Shown here: one piece after another, positions 11,905 to 23,800 of the stretch
Numbering within the stretch: position 1 is the stretch's first letter
How the letters are laid out: every line of letters starts with the position of its first letter
DNA from: Symbiodinium natans
Taxonomy: Eukaryota > Sar > Dinophyceae > Suessiales > Symbiodiniaceae
NCBI GenBank assembly: GCA_905221605.1
Contig: CAJNDS010002078.1
Coordinates: forward strand, 250,001 to 306,000
Reading direction: 5' to 3'
Length of the DNA stretch: 56,000 nucleotides
Program-made: the position numbers and the translations under genes
The notes under the pieces: generated by a model
What the model saw: only the letters and a program-made list of their open reading frames with translations
What the model was told of the DNA's origin: nothing
The model's database searches: none

Positions 11905-12741
11905 ATGTCGCGCCGCTGCAGAGACCGAAGCCGGAGCCCCCGCAGGGCGGCACGAGCACCCGGGAGCGCTCCTGGGAGCTGCGCACTAGAGGCCTGCAAA
12001 GACGCCCACAGATGGGCGGCATACGAATGCCACATGAGCAAACCCACTTTCAAGGCAGAGGCGTGCCAAGTCCGCACGCGCGTGATTGCCGGTCACGGGC
12101 AATGTCGAACATTCATATTATGTGAACAGGGACGAGTGCCAAAGAGCACAGCACGTGCCAAGGACGGAATAGAGGCCGCCCAGGCAGCAGTCACCGTCCG
12201 AATCAATCCGCATCACAACTACTCCTCGATGTGGGGACAGGTGATGCACATGAGCGCCCGGGAAGAACGACAGGGGCACGGAAGCAAGCTTGTGATTGCC
12301 ATGGAAGAGTTCCTGCGCCAGGAGGGTGTAGACACTGTGGTTGCCTACCCCGCGGCAACAAAACAGGCTATGCACTTTTGGACGAAGATGGGATATGCAA
12401 AGCAGCAGCAAAGCTTCCTGCCTGATGAGGAGCTGATTCCCAGACGGGAGGGAGGTCCACTGTGGCCAGAGGTCAGTGCGTCCACCGAGCAGCCCCTGGA
12501 GCGCTGGGAGAAAAGGCTGTCGCTTGGCCAGTTGCGACTTCGCGATCCAAAGGATCAAGAGAAAATCAAGACACGGCCAGGTGGCGATGGCCGCATGTAC
12601 CGTGAGCTTGTGTGGAAGGCGAAGGATCTGAGGAGGAGGAAGGCCGCTGAGGTGACTTTGACAGCTTTGGAACTACAGGCGTTGATGTCACCGCCGGTCC
12701 GCCGCTTGCGCGGCAAGCAACCTTCATGCAAGTTCCTTTGA
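11905..12741 (+). CDS. GNAT-family N-acetyltransferase-like protein, single exon
   Basis: An intact ATG-to-TGA frame of 278 codons with no need for introns. Residues 1-30 are Arg/Ser-rich and probably disordered. Residues about 90-165 resemble the acetyl-CoA binding core of GNAT acetyltransferases: a strand ending in WGQVMHMSA, then ERQGHG (residues 121-126) at the place of the pyrophosphate loop Q/R-x-x-G-x-G/A, a helix (SKLVIAMEEFLRQEG), a strand (VDTVVAYPA), and the typical closing KQAMHFWTKMGYA. The first Q/R of the loop is replaced by Glu, so activity is uncertain. The C-terminal 100 residues are basic and have no recognised domain. The substrate cannot be told from the sequence. Being intronless in a genome where SPT5 has many introns may mean it arose from a retroposed mRNA. 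Confidence 0.8.
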   Translation: MSRRCRDRSRSPRRAARAPGSAPGSCALEACKDAHRWAAYECHMSKPTFKAEACQVRTRVIAGHGQCRTFILCEQGRVPKSTARAKDGIEAAQAAVTVRINPHHNYSSMWGQVMHMSAREERQGHGSKLVIAMEEFLRQEGVDTVVAYPAATKQAMHFWTKMGYAKQQQSFLPDEELIPRREGGPLWPEVSASTEQPLERWEKRLSLGQLRLRDPKDQEKIKTRPGGDGRMYRELVWKAKDLRRRKAAEVTLTALELQALMSPPVRRLRGKQPSCKFL

Positions 12742-15715
12742 AGAGCCAGAGGCACTCGCAGTTGCCTGTGAGGGTGTGGAGCTAATTACCAGAATCAGAG
12801 TTTAGTAAGATGTTTGTCGAGTTGGTTGCAACTGCGTCGTGTCATGCGCACGTGTGCCAGCATAGGGCAGGGCAGGAGTCGGGGGTCGGGGGCACGACAA
12901 AGGTCATACGCGGTTTGGGGGATGTTTGGGGTGTATTGTTAAGGGTCTGTTTCCAATCCTTGGTCGGGATATGCCCTCTCCGTGTGCTTTGCGCTCGCAT
13001 CGGCCCATGCTCCCGACACCTGTTACCAGCTCAGCCATCATTTAAGGCTAGTATTGGGCAACGTCCCAGTTTCTATGAATGCCTCAAGATCACGACAGGT
13101 GCTTGCTGGGAAATTGCGGTGGGGGGCGGGAGGTGGGCAGAGGTTGGGCGTTTTGAGAACGCGAATGGGTGTAAGCGTATGTGGCTCTTGCCAGGAGCAG
13201 CTTCGGCGATGGCGAGAACAGTGACCACTTCGGGCCAATCGAAAGGCACTGAAGCACACGAAGCACATTAAACTTGACTGAAGCAACCTGCATGAGACCT
13301 CGAGTCGACAGTTGCCTAAACCCTCGGGAGCGGCGCAGGCCTTCGTTTTCCGAGTCAATGAACAGCAGTTCCTCCGCAGAAGGCAGGGATGTCACTTGTC
13401 TCGCAAGGTGGGATGATGTTCAAAGCTTCTTGCGGTTCTTACTCGTCCTGGTTTGACAAATAGCCTGAATGATTGCAGGTCACGGCGTCGTGCAGATATC
13501 ATTAATGAGATAGTTGCAGTGCGGCGCAGTGCTGCGTGATTCGATCAGCACTTTGCAGAAATATTTCTGCCTTGGTGCAGGCCATCCAAGTTTCGCAGAG
13601 CGCGAACGGCCGCGTGCCTCTCAGCTTTCAGCGCCTCAGTATTCACATCGGTGACTACTGCTACCTCCCAAGCCACCCAAGCCACCCAAGCCTCGCCATT
13701 AATGATGGCTTTGTTATGAGAACATTGAGAACTGATTCTGAAGCACTTGCACACCGAGGCCATTGGTCCAAACATCGATGCTGAGGTCGCCATGCCGCCA
13801 AGAGAGCTCCACACCCGAGACCCTTCAACACCCCCTGCCAGATTTGAGCGCAGGGTGTGCAGGCCAGACTTGGCCGTTCAGTGCGTCCAAGTCTTAGAAC
13901 CTCCCAATCCCAAACCTCGCTCTAGTTCCCAGCATCCCTGAGCCCTTGCAGCCGTTGGAAGGCGTAACTCCGTGCAGCGCCAGGGTCTGTTGACGCAGCC
14001 AGCCCTGTGCCCCAGTGGGACTACACTCTCAAAGGCCCAAGAGCTTTAAGATTGAAACTCAAAGCCAAAGGCAGGCCCTCGGCTTAGCACACGGTACCAA
14101 AGCATCCTGGGGCCACAAAGATCATCGTCCACAGCCCCACAAAAGGTTCAGGGTCGGTGCTTGTTCAGTTGCATTTCGGGTCTATAGAGCTTGGGTTTCG
14201 CTGTGGGCTGTCTGCTTCTTCTCTGCAAAGAAGCAACCCAAAAGTAAAGCGAGCCAAGAGCCGTCGATTCCCAAAGCTTTGCAAGGCCACCAACCGACGC
14301 AGTCAGCTCTGCCTGTGTGAGACTGTGTAGCGGGTACGGAGGCTACGAACGTGTGACACCAAAGAAAGCAGCGCAATCCCCAAAATCATGCACCGCCAGG
14401 CAAAGCAGCCCGAACAAAACCGAACTTTGGGGCATCGATAGCTTCAGGGGATTGCAGGAGTATCTTGAAAGCAGGAATTCCAAGTACTCTTCGCAGCCGC
14501 ACAAGTCGGCGCCCAATCCCGCGACGTACGATGGAAGTTGCCAGAGGGCGCTGGGGGCACTCACGTGTTCGTGAGTGTTCCCCAGTGCTTCGGCTTCAAG
14601 CCGTTGAAAACCTCAACCTCCGCACGGAACAAACAGCTCTTTCCCTTTTGCTAACGCTATGACAGAGACGCAGTTGAGCCACTCCAAACGACAAAAATAG
14701 GAAGCATTTTTGGTCAAACGAAAAAACTCTGTTTGCTTTCATCAGGGTCCGCAGCTTTGTCGGTAGCTTTAGCCTTAAAAAACAAGGCCTAAAAAGAGAC
14801 AGGCCTAATCCCTACATACGACACGACTTCCAAGCTTCCACGTCAGAAACCAAGCTCTCGCTGTGCTAAAGCGCCCATGTTGCGAAAGCACGGCAGCGCT
14901 CCAAGTTTCCGACGTGTTGACTTGTGTGGGCACAGCCATCAGACTCGCACGTGAGGTGATGGGCGCCACAGCCAAGGATGCCGTGGGAGGCCAGGGCAGC
15001 GAACAACGAGTATCTCGAGTAGTCCTTTGACCTTTTGGACCGGTTCACAGTCTTCCCCAAATTTCCCCAAAATCGTGCGCAATCTCGGAGGCGATCTCGA
15101 TTTGGAGGAGCTCTTTGATGCAGGACGGGCTCTGGAGGGTTTTGGAGCCTGTGCAGACGACTCTTGGCACAGGCCCAGAAGCGCTCCTCTCACTAAAGGC
15201 TGCTGCCTCTCAGTCCCAGGATATGAGTTGTGCCTATCTTGCCTAGCCCCAAAAGCTAGTTCTGGGTGGCGGCTTGGCCTTAGAGGTGTAAATCGGCCGA
15301 CCGCAATGAGGCCATGACAAGCAATCGCAAAGCACGGGGCTTCCCCACGCCACTCTTCAGCCCCAAACTCCATCATCTCCCAAGCATCTCCGCAACAGAT
15401 GCTGCCCCATGCTCCTCCATGCTCCTCTCCCTTCAGGCGAGGCTCCTGTGGAGGGCCGGCAGTCCCTGCAATCCCAGCAGTCGCCGGGCGTCTCGGAACA
15501 GGGCGGGGGTGTAGACTTTGAAAGCTATTGTAGTTACTTGTCCCGCCCGTTTTTTTGAGAGAGAACCAACATCATCCCGTCCGAATGTGCTTTTGCTACT
15601 GTACCCCCAATGCTACCCCATGGCTTCCTAGATTCTAGAGTCTAGAGGGCACCGAGGCAAGAGTGATGCGAGCAGCTTTGTGCGGTAAGCAGTTCGCCAA
15701 CTCGCCCCCAGGAAG
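12742..15715. other. Mostly non-coding; one weak exon candidate near 15.06-15.17 kb
   Basis: No intact gene was found. On the + strand around 15,069-15,170 a frame reads IVRNLGGDLDLEELFDAGRA, which is acidic and helix-like and could be an exon, but I found no consistent pair of splice sites. The minus-strand frame over the same place (14,939-15,376) is basic and Pro/Ser-rich and is probably its shadow. Confidence 0.3.
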
Positions 15716-15850
15716 GTCAACGCGCTGTCGGTGCAGATCTTGGATCCAGGAGGGCAGCTTGATCCCCGGCATGGTTTCTTCTTGGAAGCGACTGAGGCCG
15801 ATTACCTGATGTCGTCGCTCCTATCCAGGCCTGGAGGGCTTGTGTTTCAG
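15716..15850 (+). CDS. Probable internal exon, unknown protein (45 codons)
   Basis: The exon starts after GGAAG and ends at TTTCAG followed by GA, giving exactly 135 nt in phase 0 on both sides, with the AG|G rule satisfied and a GA-type donor. The peptide reads VNALSVQILDPGGQLDPRHG, then LEATEADYLMSSLLSRPGG. It has a folded-protein composition but no family was recognised. A further + strand frame at about 16,042-16,130 (ATFNLVTQCLVRVYEVCYRC) may belong to the same gene, but the join was not established. Confidence 0.42.
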
Positions 15851-18691
15851 GATCGGATCCCACAGAGGACTTCAGGGCTGGGAGCTTGTGGAATCAGCTC
15901 CTGCAATCTTCAATCTTCATCATAGGCCACGGAATGCCTCATTCAGGCTCGTCAGACCATTGACCACAGTAGGCCCGCTGATTCCACTTAAATGGACGTA
16001 TTGCCCGTTGCCCAGGACTGGCTCTGGCATCACCGAGCATGAGGCCATTGCAACTTTCAATCTTGTGACCCAATGTCTGGTCCGAGTTTACGAAGTTTGC
16101 TACCGCTGTGGAGACTGTGGAGACATGCAGGGCCAGCGGCGGGCTACACTTCCAGACGTCTGGAACACAGGCTTTTTCAATCATTGCAGATATGAAGATG
16201 AGCTACGCGCCCAAGGAAGGACGCGAAAGTCTGGATATAAAGCAGGGTTTATATTCCTGTTTTGGTGAGTGTATATAAGGTTCCTTTTTAGTATTGTTGA
16301 GTGTATACCTTGGGTGTCCTCTTGGGGGTACAAGATACATAAACCTTACTTCACTTATTTAGAGTCTCGAAGCAAGCAAAAGGAGAGTTTGGTTTCAAGC
16401 TAGAGAGGCTGCTCGTCGGCCTCCTCGGCCCACTAAGCCTAGCCTTCCTTAACCTTACTAGCCCAAATTAGCCCAAGGCTACCACACCCGGGACAAACGA
16501 GAGCGGGAGGGGTGGCAGGTGGCTCCCCAGTGCTCCTTCACCGGTCTTTTGGGGGCCAAGGGAGCCAACATGAGCCAAAGGACAAATATTTTTAAAATTT
16601 GGAACCAGCACTTTCTGGCTCCGGCTGTTTGCAAGAAACCTCCCGGTTGAGCGCCTGTCTCTGTTGGCGCATAAACCCTTGAGAACAAGGGCCATAGCTC
16701 AGCAACCCTATCAGCCCTCATACGCCAAACTGCAAGCACAGTATATTCTGCAAATGTAGCCCTTTCATGACCCTCTAAATGCCTCCACAACAACTCTGTT
16801 TACCCCACGCGGCCTGAGGTCCTGCCTGCCTCGCTGCAGGAAAACTTCACCTCCTCCGTACGCCGGTACTGCGAGGCCGGCCGCGGCGCTGTTTTGGGTG
16901 TCTGTGTAGGGGTTCGGGACGAGCGGGGGGGGGAGGTTCAGAGTCTGGAATATGCGGGGGCTTTGGGGCCTCAAGCACGCTTCAGATGTCTCCCAGAGGA
17001 GTGAAGGCACACTTTCTTGACTGTCTTCAACCCTCATTTTCTGCGTACGTTCGCGTAGGTTGAACGGTTGAACCATGAAAATCAACTCCGTGCAGGCCCC
17101 GGGGTAGGCCCGTGTAGGCATCCAAACCATGTTAACAATCTGAACAAAAATATAGATGCTCACATGGAAGTCGGCCCCCAAAGTTGTGCTTTGCGCATCT
17201 GGCTGCAGACGTGGCGTGCCGAGTTTCCACTGGAGGCCCCGGAGCTGGGGAGTTGTGAGAAGCGCGGGAGTGATGGCAGCAAAACTCCGAGAGTAAACCC
17301 CGAGAGTCCATGAGCGTCACTTCCTGAACCGATCCGAAACCCCGATCCCTCAACCCTAGAGCTGTGAGGTGCTGGATCAGCTCTCTTCGGCTTTTGACTC
17401 CTGGCCACAGGAGGAGGATGGCCGATGCAAGAGCAGCCGCATGGCAAAAGCATGAGGTCACGAGCGGTTTTGATGTCCCGTTACGTGCCTGAGACCTGAA
17501 GTGCGTGGCGTAAATCCTGCGAGAACCGCACCAAGAAGGGTGCCAAGGTGGCCCAAGATTTGCAAAGTTGCAAAGGATCGGTGTAAGTGACCGCCACGGA
17601 GAGGCTTGTTGGCCGATGTCGGTCTGACTTCGTGGCTTGCAAATGGGGAGGTTCCATGGCCAAAACGATAATTCTGCAAGAAGCTACGTCCGGAAAAAGG
17701 AACTTTGAGATAAACGGCCGAATCTCAAGATATGTGCGTTGTGACAGGCAGCAATCATACAGAGTCCAAATCGCCCCAATCCCCGAGTCGTGTCCGACCC
17801 CGACCCGAGCGTCAAAATGGCCTAACCGCGTTGAAAGTCTGATGTATGGGACGCCGCGTTTTGGAAACCAGCATATCCGCAAGGTATGTTCATCGTCGCA
17901 AAAACCCCCGTGAAATCAAGATGTTTCGAGAGTTGCGTTTACTGGGATAATTTGGGATCATCACTGCCAACGTTGAAACTTGTATTCTTAGATTTGGGGT
18001 AAGTAAACAGTTGCCGCGGCGTCAAACCGTTTGTATGAGTTCCCTTGTAAGTCAAGTTGCAAGCCTTCAAGAGAGCTTTCGAGTGAGAGTTAAGAAGTCT
18101 GGAGGTGAGCTGTCAGAGAAGATTGAGAATGAGAGTCGAGAGTGTCGTCGGTGTGCGAGGTTGGGAGCGAGAGGTCAGCAATTTTTTTCATCTTGAACAT
18201 GTCATTTTTGTTCAGTTGGAACCACTTGTGGGTTTCGGCATTTGCCGGTCTAACCCGTTTAACATTCAAAGCGCGCGTAAACCGCGTAAACGCTTAAGGC
18301 TCAAGTTGGTAAGCGATTAAGCATCTTCTGTTCAAAAGTTGGTTTGCGCCCGATGAGGCACAACCCCCCCAGCACTCTAGACTCGAAACCCCTTTGCCTA
18401 TTACAGGGTTTCCTCGGCCTGAGGTGTGCGCGACCTTAGCCATGTCCTCGCCTCGGACTTCAGTGGGATGCAAGCCGACTCGCCGACATATCCCCGAGCC
18501 CATGAGATTGGAACACGATTGAGTAGAACGTTTGCTGGCGGCCGCGCTTGCAGAACTCCGACTTCAATGACTTGCATGGGGGGTTGTTCTAAATCTGGGT
18601 CCTTGTGTTTGGCACTTTCTTCTGAAACACCTAGATCCAAAAATGAGTTATGGCAATCGCGGCTTTCTTCTAAGTCTTTCTTCTAAGTCGT
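15851..18691. other. No supported gene
   Basis: Apart from the weak exon candidate near 16.04-16.13 kb, only overlapping unrecognisable frames are seen. Around 16,240-16,310 there is a cluster of TATA-like AT-rich words (GGATATAAAG, TTATATTCC, TGTATATAAGG). Dinoflagellates generally lack classical TATA boxes, so I do not call a promoter. Confidence 0.35.
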
Positions 18692-19226
18692 GACAGTCCT
18701 GAGCTCGAGGTCCTGCGCTACGTCCTGGGCTGGCCGCCCAACATCCTGCTGCAGGTGCTGCAGGTCCGCTGTTCGGTGCCAGGGTTTAGGGTTTAGGGTT
18801 AACATTGTAGATGTGCTTGGCTTGACAACTACGCCGGGGAAAGATCAGAAGCCCTGCGCACAGGCCGCTTTCCATGCAGTAGCGCGCTTGGTATTTCGGG
18901 TACAGGTCGGTGTGAGTGGTCAAAAAAGGACCCCCCCCCCTTCTTCCCGCCCGACGAAGTGGGGGGCCCGCCTGCGCCACAGGACGACAACGCAGAGGAG
19001 CTGTACTTCAACCGGCTCAGTGATCTGCTGGAGCCGAGGGGTAGCGGATGGGGTTGTTGGGTCTTTTAGTGCTCGATCGGGCTGGAGGATGCAAAAGGTT
19101 TCGGACTCCCGCTGCTTACAAAGATGACCGCCTTGAGCCCTACTAGCCACTCAAAAGTTCGAGGAGCTCATACGTGAGGCGATACAACTGGCCGAGATGG
19201 AGGAGCCTGATGCTGGAGCCTCGTGA
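18692..19226 (+). CDS. 3' exons of an unknown multi-exon gene
   Basis: Three short protein-like pieces lie in order on the + strand. The first (18,692 or 18,710 to 18,763) reads VLRYVLGWPPNILLQVLQ and ends in phase 0 before a GT donor. The second starts at 18,929, also phase 0 after AAAAAAG, and is Pro-rich then acidic (PPDEVGGPPAPQDDNAEELY, FNRLSDLLEP). The third (from 19,158 or 19,164) reads ELIREAIQLAEMEEPDAGAS and ends at TGA 19,224-19,226. The exact end of the middle exon is unclear. Helical, acidic C-terminus; no family recognised. The upstream part of the gene was not found. A short TTTAGGG triplet (18,781-18,800) lies in the first intron. Confidence 0.45.
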
Positions 19227-20076
19227 AGTGCAGCGGGGTGGAGTGTTACTTTGTTGAAGCTGCTTCCGACCTGGGAGATCCCAAGACCCTGCCGAGACCG
19301 TGCCTCAAAAATGATTAAGGGTCCAAAACTAACGACAGTTCTGCAGTTCTGCACTTCGACCGACGTGGCACTATTACCAACACCGCGGATACGGAACACC
19401 TTGTGTGGAGAGCGCCATTTGTGCCGCCATGTGTGCCATAATTTCTATAAGGACGCTGAAAATCGCCACGCCCGAATTCTGCGGCCACGCCCGCGCCTAG
19501 ACGAGAGAGCAATTTCGACGTGGACCCAGAACGAGAACCGCGCACTTCGAGGGCCGCGTAATCGGCCTCAGGCGCCATGCGGTCGCTTAGTGGTCGTTTC
19601 AAAAAGGCACAGGCCATAGTGTTGCCTTAAAAAAGCAAGCGCTTCATCTGGCCAACTCAAGCAAGCGTCAAGAATTCCTAACATCAGGTGCTTTGGTCAG
19701 ATTGGGATCTGAACCTGGTGAAGGAGAGCTTCAGGAGCTCGGCAGAAGTGGCATCTAGTTCGGACCGGGGCTCTGAATTAGTGAATCGCACCTTTTGCTG
19801 GGCTTTGGTGATGCACATGCTTCTTTCTGGCACTTCATGCTGGTATTTGGCGGTAAAGGGTATGCATTCAACAGCTTGAAGCGTTGGCTTCCGTTGCATC
19901 CGAAAGTCGGCACCAGGAGGTTCGCATCCAAGACAACAAGCACTATGCCCGTGGTGAAGGTGTTTCAGGCCCAGGGCCACAGAGCCGCCTTCTATACTAA
20001 AGCAGAATGCCAGATGCCACAAGGATCCACAAGGTGCGGTTTGGTAGCGTTGCGTCTGCAGGGCACGAAGGGATAG
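19227..20076 (+). other. Intergenic or upstream part of the next gene
   Basis: A possible exon at 19,688-19,733 (VLWSDWDLNLVKESFR) ends in phase 2 at an AG|GA donor. It would join in frame to the exon that starts at 20,077, but intermediate exons may exist. Elsewhere in this stretch I see nothing firm. Confidence 0.3.
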
Positions 20077-20623
20077 GATCGATATGGATCGACATATCAA
20101 GACAAAGTTGGCCTTCCAACTTCAGGCCTTGCGCATCCTCAATTTCGACGAGCTGGAGATAGACTCTCCGGACAGGCGCAGGGTTCGTGTAGCATGCATG
20201 CAGAACTTGATAATCCCATTTGATGAATACTTAATCCTCGAATAACCACAGGAAGTATGTTGACAACAAGCTTAGCAAAGCCTCTGTGGAGCCTTTCACG
20301 CGCCAGGGGTGTGTGCAACGTCCGAGGCAGAGGTGGCTCGCTGGCATCACCAAGGACGTCCTAGCCAGAAAGGTGCGGTACTTATCTTCGACTAGTCGCA
20401 GTAGAATCACCCTAGAATCGTGCGAGTTTCCCCCCCCCCCTTTTTCCGGACACGTCCAGCCTTTGGTTTGGCTTACAAGGTTAGCGGCCAAGGGCCTCAA
20501 GGGGACATTGTATGTCATTTGTATGTCGGGTCACCTAGATTCTTGGCAGATATGTGTGCAGACTGCATTCTACCAGACACCATTGTAGCAAATTGTAGCT
20601 ACCCAGGCATCCAGAAGCAATAG
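20077..20623 (+). CDS. Terminal exons of an unknown gene just upstream of SPT5
   Basis: Three pieces join with consistent phase. 20,077-20,175 contains MDRHIKTKLAFQLQALRI and NFDELEIDSPDR and ends in a GC donor. 20,252-20,372 begins by completing that Arg codon (then KYVDNKLSKASVEPFTRQG) and ends before GT. 20,480-20,623 begins in phase 0 after ACAAG (VSGQGPQGDIVCHLYVGSPR) and ends at TAG 20,621-20,623. Both introns have AG|G at each end. The protein is basic in the middle and Cys-containing at the end; no family was recognised. Its stop lies 129 bp before the SPT5 start codon on the same strand, matching the dense one-directional gene order known in dinoflagellates. The exon joins are inference. 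Confidence 0.42.
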
Positions 20624-20752
20624 CACAGCCGTCTTAATCCCCCCACAGTGCAGGGCAGTCAGATGTGCCCACGAGGAGATGCTCCAACTCTCAGTACCCA
20701 GCACTTTTATGTTTGGCGCATTGCCCATGCTGCTGCTAGAAATACAGCAGCC

Positions 20753-20892
20753 ATGGCGGAAGCTGGCCGGCGCAAGCGCAAGGCGGAAGACTTTTTTGAG
20801 TTAGAAGCAGAGGAGGCCGGGAAGGGCGAGGAAGAGGATGAGGGCAGCGACTTCGATGAGCTCATCGACGTCGCCTGGCTGCAAGGACCTGG
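20753..20892 (+). CDS. SPT5: SPT5 exon 1 (N-terminal acidic region), 3' end approximate
   Basis: ATG at 20,753 begins MAEAGRRKRKAEDFFELEAE, followed by a long Glu/Asp stretch ending in DFDELIDVAW. Spt5 proteins start with such an acidic, low-complexity region. The frame runs on to 21,043, but the next conserved exon is in another frame and must be joined in phase 0, so the exon ends somewhere between about 20,815 and 20,892. Confidence 0.65.
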
Positions 20893-23800
20893 TCCCAATC
20901 TGGTCCCAACATTGCCCAGAAAAGGTAGAAAAGGTCCCAAACACGTCCCAATCCTTCCTTCACCGTTGGTTGCGATATGGCCTCCAAGGATTCCGGTGAT
21001 AAAGACGAGGGCAAGAGCCGCGCAGCCATCCGAAGGAAGCTAAATCGTGATAAGGAGCTGGATCAGCTCAAGAAGGAGGCAGGGTCTGACCAGACCCTAA
21101 AGGCCTAAAGGCTCTAAACCCGAGCCTGAGTCCATCCAAACCCTAAAAGCCATATAAAGCCATTGCGTTGATGGGCTGAGAGAATGGCAGGTAGCCGCTC
21201 GCGAGCGCGAGCACGGTCCACTGTCGGGCTCGGCCCGACTGTTCAGCTCGGATAGGTTGGATCAGCTTGAAAAGAAATACCAGGCGCGACCATGTGGGAG
21301 GTGGATTTGCGTAGCCCTGCGCTGTCAGATGGGAGTAGCATCTCAGCCTCCCTCACATCGGGTTACAAGTGCTCTGCAGGAGCTAGACGAGAGGGCCAAG
21401 CGAGGTGAGGACATCAAGGGCGAGCTGCCCTCGCAGGAGCAGCCTTGTGTGCTTACGGCTTATGGTAGGAAATTTGCTGGCATCTCGGGAAAGCCTTGCT
21501 GTCGTCTTACAATCAGCGACTTAGAAGAGACCCAAGGGCACGGAAGAACCTAGTCATGGCAATGATCTGTTCCAGGAAAAGGTCAGCCAGACCGTTCCGG
21601 TGCCAGAACCTGGAGATCCAAAGTTGTGGTTGCTGGAAACTTTCGCTCCCGAGAAAGACCTTTGTGTTTCCCTCATGTACAAGTCGTTCGAGGACCGATC
21701 GCTGGGAATAAGAGCAATGAATCGCTGGAAACGTTGTTCCTTGTTTGCTGCTTCTGTCGGTTGAGTGTAGCTACACACAAACACACAAGAATGGATGGTA
21801 GATGGTCGGAGAACTCTGCCTAGCTCTTCCTTGCAGGCCATGTCACGGGGAACCCCGGTTCCGGTCTACTCGGTTTTCTGCTCGCCACATCTGAAGGGTC
21901 GCATTTACGTGGAAGCCCACAAAGAAGCCGACGTTCGTGCGTTCACGAAGGGCATTCGCGGTATCTCCGCGTTCAAAGGACTGTCGCTGGTCCCCACGGA
22001 CCAGATGGCTCTGGTTTTCTCTGCGGCTTACAGCCACGCACGCAAGACGCAGATGCTGCGTGCAGGAGACTGGGTTCGCATGAAGCGTGGGGCATATGCA
22101 GGTGACTTGGCCATGGTCGAGGAGATTGAGGACGAAAACTATATGGTTAAGCTAAAGCCACGCATAGTTCGATCTGGCCATGGGAAATCCAGCAAGAGAC
22201 CTGCCCCTGCCTGGTTCAATCGAGCAGACCTGGAAGCCAGGCAGGAATTCCTGGTGAATGTGGAGCAGCGGCGGACTCAAAAGGGATATAAAATGTTTTA
22301 CATTATCGATGGGGAGGCGTACCGAGACGGCTTCCTCTTCAAGAACTTCAAGCGTGGATGGTTCGACTCCGGTGACCAGGCCCGTCCTTCGGAGCATGAA
22401 ATCCAGGACTGGCGAAACGCGCCAGCAATATCAGGGAATGTTCGACCAGAGTCAGACTTGCCGAAGAGCAAAGAGGAATTGGATCGAGAGGCCATGCCGC
22501 CTCCTGCACTGCCCATTAAGACGGTTGCTTCTTCTGGGCCATCTCTGAAAGAAGGGGACAAAGTCATCGTGATCTCGGGCGACGTCAAGAACCTCCGCGG
22601 GATTGTCGTAGACGTAATGTCAGGCTCGACAACGGTCCTGATCAAGCCAATTGGGTTGCCGATGGGCGTACATCTGCAGGACGACCTTTCCATCTCGATA
22701 AGCAGGCTCTGCAAGTTTCTTGAAGTTGGAGACTACGTCTATGTGATCGCGGGAGAGCACAGGGGCGATGTTCCTTGGCCATGCACGGACTAGGTTCAGG
22801 CTTCAGGCTGCCTAAGTTTACATGCCTAATATGCCTGGATCCGCATGCTGCGGTGTTGTTCCTCGCAGAAATGCCGACCTGGCATGTGCTTGCAGACCCC
22901 ACACCAAGTACAGTATCTTCGTCATACAGAAGTTCTTGTTCTCAGTGGTTCTGAGAATTGATTGGGAAGTATAAAGCAGGGATCATGACATGCGTCTACG
23001 AAAGTTCTGCCATGGCAGCGTCAGTTTTCGAGCCGAAGTCTTTTGGGTAAATGCACGCCGACCGGTCCGGGACCGTCCGGGACCGTGTAAGGTTTACGAA
23101 AGTAATCGAAAGTAATTCTTTCGTGTAGCGGGCTGAAATGAATACAGGAATCTTGGATCAACATCCTTGTAGGGAACTGTACGCGCTTGGACGCATCGTG
23201 TGTGAGGCTGGTTACGTGGAGCGAGTTGACTTGGGCCCAACCGGTGAGTGGGGATCACATGCCACGGCCCAAGTCCTCACAAACGACTTCACCTCTTTCA
23301 GGGCGAAGATCAACGACATGCACAGAGGTGCCAAAACATGTGCAAGCATGCAGACTTGGACGGGGATGCTGGCGTTAGTTTTACTCGTATTAAGCACAAT
23401 GGTGTCGCAGCGCGCACCTCCCCCCCTGGATCCTAGATAGCTAACATGAGTCACATGAGCAAACGCAAGAAACACAAGCCAACAGGCATTGAGAAGCCGG
23501 AGACGACTGACCGCCTCGGCGAATTCTACGTTGGCCAGTTGGTGATGGTAGCGGGGCGGTCCGAGGGCCGAGCCATCATCACCCGCCTGGAAGCAGGTTC
23601 GCGTGCCTTGCTTCTGGCGCAGGATGGCGTGCAGGAATATGCAGATCTGGCAGAATTGCTGCCGGTAGAGTTGCCGAAGCTGCACTTTTACAAGAAGCAG
23701 GTTTGGTGCGAGGACGGGTCCAGTGGTCCTCTTTGCAATCTTTTTCGGCGGTGTTCAGTCAATCCCATCCCTCGCAATCCCGTCACTCGCCGCCGTCTTT

